From: Candidatus Moraniibacteriota bacterium
GTDB lineage: Bacteria > Patescibacteriota > Minisyncoccia > Moranbacterales > UBA9337
Length of the DNA stretch: 15,284 nt
Assembly (NCBI GenBank): GCA_018400055.1
Contig: JAGYNK010000086.1
Coordinates: 1 to 15,284, forward strand
Direction of reading: 5' to 3'
Shown here: positions 12,790 through 15,284 of the stretch, one piece after another
Position numbering within the stretch: the stretch's first letter is position 1
Layout of the letters: each line of letters begins with the position of its first letter
The notes under the pieces: model-generated
What the model was told of the DNA's origin: nothing
Database searches by the model: none
What the model saw: only the letters and a program-made list of their open reading frames with translations
Made by a program: the position numbers and the translations under genes

Positions 12790-12813
12790 ATTTAGTATTT
12801 AGAATTTAGAATG
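12784..12813 (+). repeat. Cassette C left inverted repeat
   Basis: 30 bases that match the reverse complement of 13224-13253 at 26 of 30 positions. They contain the lemA stop codon and end with the ATG of the pseudogene. Confidence 0.8.
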
Positions 12814-13209
12814 AGAACAAGAAAGAATGAATTTAAAAAAATAACGAAGTTTACCGATCTCATTGTTTGGCAGGAAGGGCACAAGTTGGTATTAATGATA
12901 TATAGAATAACGAAAGGTTTTCCAGAATGGTAAAAGTTTGCTTTATCTAACCAGCTCATAAGAGCTGTAGTTTCTTTTACTTCTAATATTGCTGAGGGAT
13001 TTGCCAAGAAATCTTCTAAAGAAAAAGAAAGGTTTTACAATATTGCACAAACCTCTTTAATAGAAGTACAAAATCAACTTTTAATTGCACGTGATGTCGA
13101 GTACTTGAGCAAAGAAGAATCTTTAAAACTAGCAAATCAAACAGTTATTTGTCATAAGTTAATTATTGGATTAATTAAAGCCACTAGAATTAAAAAATTT
13201 GAAAAATAA
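12811..13209 (+). pseudogene. S23-type four-helix-bundle protein, interrupted by one stop
   Basis: 132 codons with a single internal TAA at 12931 (codon 41). Before it: TKFTDLIVWQEGHKLVLMIY and RITKGFPEW. After it: KFALSNQLIRAVVSFTSNIA, EGFAKKSSKEKERFYNIAQT, SLIEVQNQLLIARDVEYLSK, to the TAA at 13207. The FpDL-x-VW..a..L...vY, LtsQirRA.vSI.sNIAEG, and F..iA..S..E...qL..a..l..l pattern is the S23/TIGR02436 family known from intervening sequences in some 23S rRNA genes. The stop falls in the loop where the family has P-x-E-E. Otherwise the frame is intact, so the mutation seems recent. It sits between lemA and the htpX-like gene, within its own inverted repeats. Confidence 0.88.
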
Positions 13210-13223
13210 AATTATCATTTGCA

Positions 13224-13253
13224 CACTCTAAATTCCAAATTCTAAATTCCAAA
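13224..13253 (+). repeat. Cassette C right inverted repeat
   Basis: Partner of 12784-12813. The ctaaattccaaatt unit runs on to 13260, two bases before the ATG of the protease gene. Confidence 0.8.
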
Positions 13254-13262
13254 TTCTAAAAT

Positions 13263-14165
13263 ATGACATTATATAATCAAGCTGATAAAAATACGCGTTT
13301 GACCTGGATTTACATCACGGGTTTTTTAGTTTTTGTAATCGGCGCCGGGTATATTTTTTCACAAGCTATGGGCAACAGTCTCATTTTGTACATAGCGGTT
13401 ATCTTTTCAATACTGATGAGTTTTGGTTCTTATTGGTGGAGTGATAAAATCGTATTAGCTATGAGCGGCGCCAAAGAAGTGAAATTTGAAAACAATAAAG
13501 AATTATATCGGCTGGTGGAAAATCTTTGCATTACGGCCGGTTTGCCCGTTCCCAAAATTTACATCATCCCGGACAGCGCGCCGAACGCTTTTGCCACCGG
13601 ACGCGATCCCGAACATGGAGTAGTTTGTTTGACCAGTGGTATAATTGAAAAGTTAGAGCGTAGCGAGTTGGAGGGCGTGATTGCTCACGAACTTTCTCAT
13701 ATTGGTAACCGCGACATTTTAATTTCTACCGTTGTAGTTGTATTGGTTGGGTTTGTCGCTCTTTTGGCGGACTGGTTTCGGCATTGGGCTTTTTGGGGCG
13801 GGCAAAGCCGAGATAATAATCGCAACGGACAATTGCAACTGATTCTTATGGTGGCGGCTATTGCATTGTCCATTTTAGCTCCTATCGCGGCTGTTTTAAT
13901 GCAATTGGCTATTTCCCGCAAGCGGGAGTTTTTAGCCGACGCTTCGGGAGCTTTACTCACTCGCTATCCGGAAGGATTGGCGCGGGCGCTGGAAAAAATC
14001 TCCGCTGATCCGGAAAAATTGGAAGCCGCCAATCGCGCTACCGCCCATTTGTTTATTAGTGATCCTTTCTCCGCCAAAGCCAGAGGCAAAAAAGTTTCTA
14101 AATTATTTCAAACTCATCCACCGGTTGAAGAAAGAGTTAAAGCTCTGCGGGGGATGGATGTTTAA
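13263..14165 (+). CDS. htpX: HtpX-like M48 family zinc metalloprotease
   Basis: A 300-residue membrane protease. Two N-terminal membrane segments (about 14-34 and 39-58) are followed by the soluble front part with PKIYIIPDSAPNAFATGRDP. HELSH gives zinc ligands H142 and H146 with catalytic E143. Two further membrane segments lie at about 151-172 and 192-218. Then comes RKREFLADASGA, with third ligand E222 and D226. The end PFSAKARGKKVSKLFQTHPPVEERV is also typical. HtpX-type proteases degrade damaged membrane proteins on the cytoplasmic side. Pairing with lemA is common, and any shared transcript here must cross the pseudogene. No Shine-Dalgarno is seen. All catalytic residues are present. Confidence 0.93.
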   Translation: MTLYNQADKNTRLTWIYITGFLVFVIGAGYIFSQAMGNSLILYIAVIFSILMSFGSYWWSDKIVLAMSGAKEVKFENNKELYRLVENLCITAGLPVPKIYIIPDSAPNAFATGRDPEHGVVCLTSGIIEKLERSELEGVIAHELSHIGNRDILISTVVVVLVGFVALLADWFRHWAFWGGQSRDNNRNGQLQLILMVAAIALSILAPIAAVLMQLAISRKREFLADASGALLTRYPEGLARALEKISADPEKLEAANRATAHLFISDPFSAKARGKKVSKLFQTHPPVEERVKALRGMDV

Positions 14166-14250
14166 AAAATAATTATTGTAAATATTTATGAAAATCATAG
14201 GAGAAAATAGACCCGGAGAGCATCCGGTAGTTGATTTGGAATCTAAAAAG

Positions 14251-14256
14251 AAGGAG
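14251..14256 (+). promoter_or_regulatory. Shine-Dalgarno deciding the start of the next gene
   Basis: AAGGAG, six bases before ATG 14263, is one of the few clear ribosome-binding sites in the window. It argues for a start at 14263 rather than the upstream in-frame ATG at 14188. Confidence 0.7.
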
Positions 14257-14262
14257 AATACA

Positions 14263-14583
14263 ATGAATGAATTAATAGTAAATGTTTTTGGTGACTGGGA
14301 AAGTTTTAGAAGAATAGTGAAGGAAAGTTGGGAATATTCCAAAAAACAAGGAGAGGAACCTTGGAAAAATAAGGAAGATAAAAGCAAAATGTATCCATTC
14401 ACCAGAAAAGTTATAGGAAATTCAGCTGCCAAAACAATGAACTCACAAAATTTTTATTCAATTAATTCTTTAATTAAAAAAGAAATAGAAAAACTGGAGA
14501 ATCCCAAGCCTAAAAAGAAAAAAGAAACAAAGACGAAAAGCAAAAAAGAAAAATATATTCAAGGCGATATTTCTTTTGGATGA
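14263..14583 (+). CDS. Hypothetical protein with Lys-rich tail (106 aa)
   Basis: Family not recognised. From ATG 14263 it begins MNELIVNVFGDWESFRRIVK, has an aromatic, charged centre (WEYSKKQGEEPWKNKEDK) and ends with a strongly basic low-complexity tail (KPKKKKETKTKSKKEK) plus YIQGDISFG. Such tails often bind nucleic acid, but that is only a guess. An in-frame ATG at 14188 would add 25 residues (MKIIGENRPGEHPVVDLESK and five more); it has no ribosome-binding site, yet the extra peptide is not random-looking and includes PGEHPVVD. There is a double stop TGATGA and a terminator at 14636. It is close behind htpX (97 bases from its stop), so it may be in the same transcript. Confidence 0.6.
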   Translation: MNELIVNVFGDWESFRRIVKESWEYSKKQGEEPWKNKEDKSKMYPFTRKVIGNSAAKTMNSQNFYSINSLIKKEIEKLENPKPKKKKETKTKSKKEKYIQGDISFG

Positions 14584-14635
14584 TGAAATAATTAGACTAG
14601 ACTTTGGATATATTTTCTTTGACGAAAATAACTTC

Positions 14636-14662
14636 CCACATAAAAAATATTGTGGTTTTTTT
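14636..14662 (+). terminator. Terminator after the 106-aa gene
   Basis: CCACA (14636-14640) pairs with TGTGG (14651-14655), with two further A/T pairs possible, followed by seven T (14656-14662). Confidence 0.75.
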
Positions 14663-14689
14663 CTCTTAAAATAATTAGCCAAACCATAA

Positions 14690-15172
14690 ATGGCGGTGTA
14701 TGATTATAATTACAAAAAAAGTTTTAATTTTAATAACTTCATGCAATTCAAAATTCCCAAAAACAACGATAAATATTATTGGACCAGACATTCTATCGGC
14801 AAAATGAAACAGTACGGCTTAAGCGCTCAGAGAGTTTTAAGGGTTATTCGGAGTCCCCAAAGAATAGAAAAAGGCATTGTAAAAAATACCATTGCCGTAA
14901 TGCAGCCGGCTTCCACCAGAATCAAAGACGGTCAAAGAATTTGGAGCCGGGAAATTTGGGCGATGTACCAGATGAAAAATCAAAATGCAAAAATCAAAAA
15001 TCAAAACTACAATTTAAAATTAAAAAACGGAGAAAAAAATTTAAAAGCTAGCAAGCTAATGGATTTAATTCCCGGAAAGCTGAAAATTATCAGTGCGTGG
15101 ATATATCCGGGAATAAGCCCCAAAAATAATCCCATTCCCGAAGATATTTTAAGAGAGATTGAAGAGCTTTAA
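14690..15172 (+). CDS. Conserved hypothetical protein, DUF4258/BrnT-like core, with repeat insert
   Basis: 160 residues. The core KYYWTRHSIGKMKQYGLSAQ-RVLRVIRSPQRIEKGIVKNT-IAVMQPAS resembles small proteins with H-x-x-x-K-M-x-x-x-x-[LI]-s....V...i..P..., like DUF4258 and BrnT (RelE-fold) domains, followed by EIWAMYQ and, after an insert, LKIISAWIYPGISPKNNPIP. I recall this layout from CPR hypothetical proteins; the function is unknown. The insert, about residues 96-113 (MKNQNAKIKNQNYNLKLKN), is encoded by CAAAAAT-type repeats at 14974-15030. ATG 14690 is used. ATG 14741 (MQFKIPKNN) is also plausible, since it directly precedes the conserved part. A terminator precedes it, so it likely has its own promoter, not identified. 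Confidence 0.65.
   Translation: MAVYDYNYKKSFNFNNFMQFKIPKNNDKYYWTRHSIGKMKQYGLSAQRVLRVIRSPQRIEKGIVKNTIAVMQPASTRIKDGQRIWSREIWAMYQMKNQNAKIKNQNYNLKLKNGEKNLKASKLMDLIPGKLKIISAWIYPGISPKNNPIPEDILREIEEL
14974..15030 (+). repeat. CAAAAAT-type repeat inside the 160-aa gene
   Basis: Repeated AAAATCAAAA/TGCAAAAATC units like those in fpg block 1 (3171-3222), read in frame as a Lys/Asn-rich loop. Confidence 0.65.
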
Positions 15173-15206
15173 TTTAAAATATCATTACAAATAAGTACGA
15201 CGAAGT

Positions 15207-15220
15207 CTGCCTTCCGGCAG
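15207..15220 (+). repeat. CTGCC/GGCAG hairpin repeat, copy 4
   Basis: CTGCC (15207-15211), TTCC, GGCAG (15216-15220), followed by a second GCAGGC and directly by the palindromic element at 15224. Confidence 0.6.
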
Positions 15221-15223
15221 GCA

Positions 15224-15284
15224 GGCAATCCCATACAATATTTCTAAAGTTAAATTATGCCTTAAGTTAAATTACGGGATTGCC
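15224..15284 (+). repeat. Palindromic element with 9-bp terminal inverted repeats
   Basis: GGCAATCCC (15224-15232) is perfectly inverted as GGGATTGCC at 15276-15284, the last nine bases of the window. Inside, AAGTTAAATTA occurs twice (15247-15257 and 15264-15274) with a 17-base period. No coding potential. It may continue past the edge. Confidence 0.7.

Noticed and set aside
12931..12933. TAA read as a sense codon in the four-helix-bundle gene (and at 4030 in the GxxExxY gene)
   Set aside because: TAA ends most intact genes in the window (fpg, TetR, ruvA, FemAB), so recoding is not credible. Pseudogenes explain both.
13697..13960. Minus-strand ORF of 87 codons
   Set aside because: A shadow of the protease gene, with no family resemblance and an unlikely start. 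The same applies to the minus-strand frames in ruvA, DUF3048, fpg and the Mur ligase gene.

Overview
The window looks like a piece of a Patescibacteria (Candidate Phyla Radiation) chromosome, most like Parcubacteria. This is an inference. It rests on AT-rich DNA, short intergenic gaps, a tRNA gene without encoded CCA, a small-genome style gene set (a Mur ligase with a short N-terminus, FemAB, DUF3048, divergent PAP2, LemA, an HtpX-like protease), and many short repeats inside and between genes. TGA acts as an ordinary stop (holA, lemA, the gene ending at 14583), so the code is standard.

Layout. 1-489 is the C-terminal end of an O-antigen ligase/polymerase-like membrane protein. 578-859 is a small unknown gene with a strong Shine-Dalgarno and a terminator. 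1036-1921 is an overlapping pair resembling a type IV-like AbiE toxin-antitoxin unit (DUF6922-like protein plus AbiEii nucleotidyltransferase), read from a promoter that predicts a leaderless mRNA. 2134-2778 is a TetR regulator with its own promoter and terminator. 2918-3916 is Fpg/MutM with two expanded loops. 4402-5532 is a membrane-anchored DUF3048 (YerB-like) protein. 6183-7226 is holA. On the minus strand are rpsT and a small Cys/His-rich gene behind it. 8175-8825 holds ruvA and tRNA-Gly(CCC). 8931-11497 is a cell-wall pair, FemAB-like transferase and a MurE-like ligase, meeting a convergent divergent-PAP2 gene. 12238-14165 is lemA and an htpX-like protease gene. Two small genes follow, and a palindromic repeat runs to the window edge.

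The most interesting layer is the repeats. First, three intervals that would otherwise be empty (3917-4401, 5533-6182, 12790-13262) each hold one decayed gene bracketed by its own imperfect AT-rich inverted repeat: a GxxExxY protein, an unrecognised small membrane protein, and an S23-type four-helix-bundle protein. The last one splits the usual lemA-htpX pair. They look like small inverted-repeat cargo cassettes that have lost function.

Second, four palindromic elements lie inside the coding sequences of holA, the FemAB gene and the Mur ligase gene (two copies). All are read in the same frame, giving peptides that begin C-[HR]-[PS]-E, and none breaks the gene. Third, AT-rich repeats similar to the cassette ends also sit in frame in fpg, the FemAB gene, the Mur ligase gene and the gene at 14690. 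Together they suggest repeat families that spread through both intergenic and coding DNA and are tolerated as surface-loop insertions, as Rickettsia palindromic elements are.
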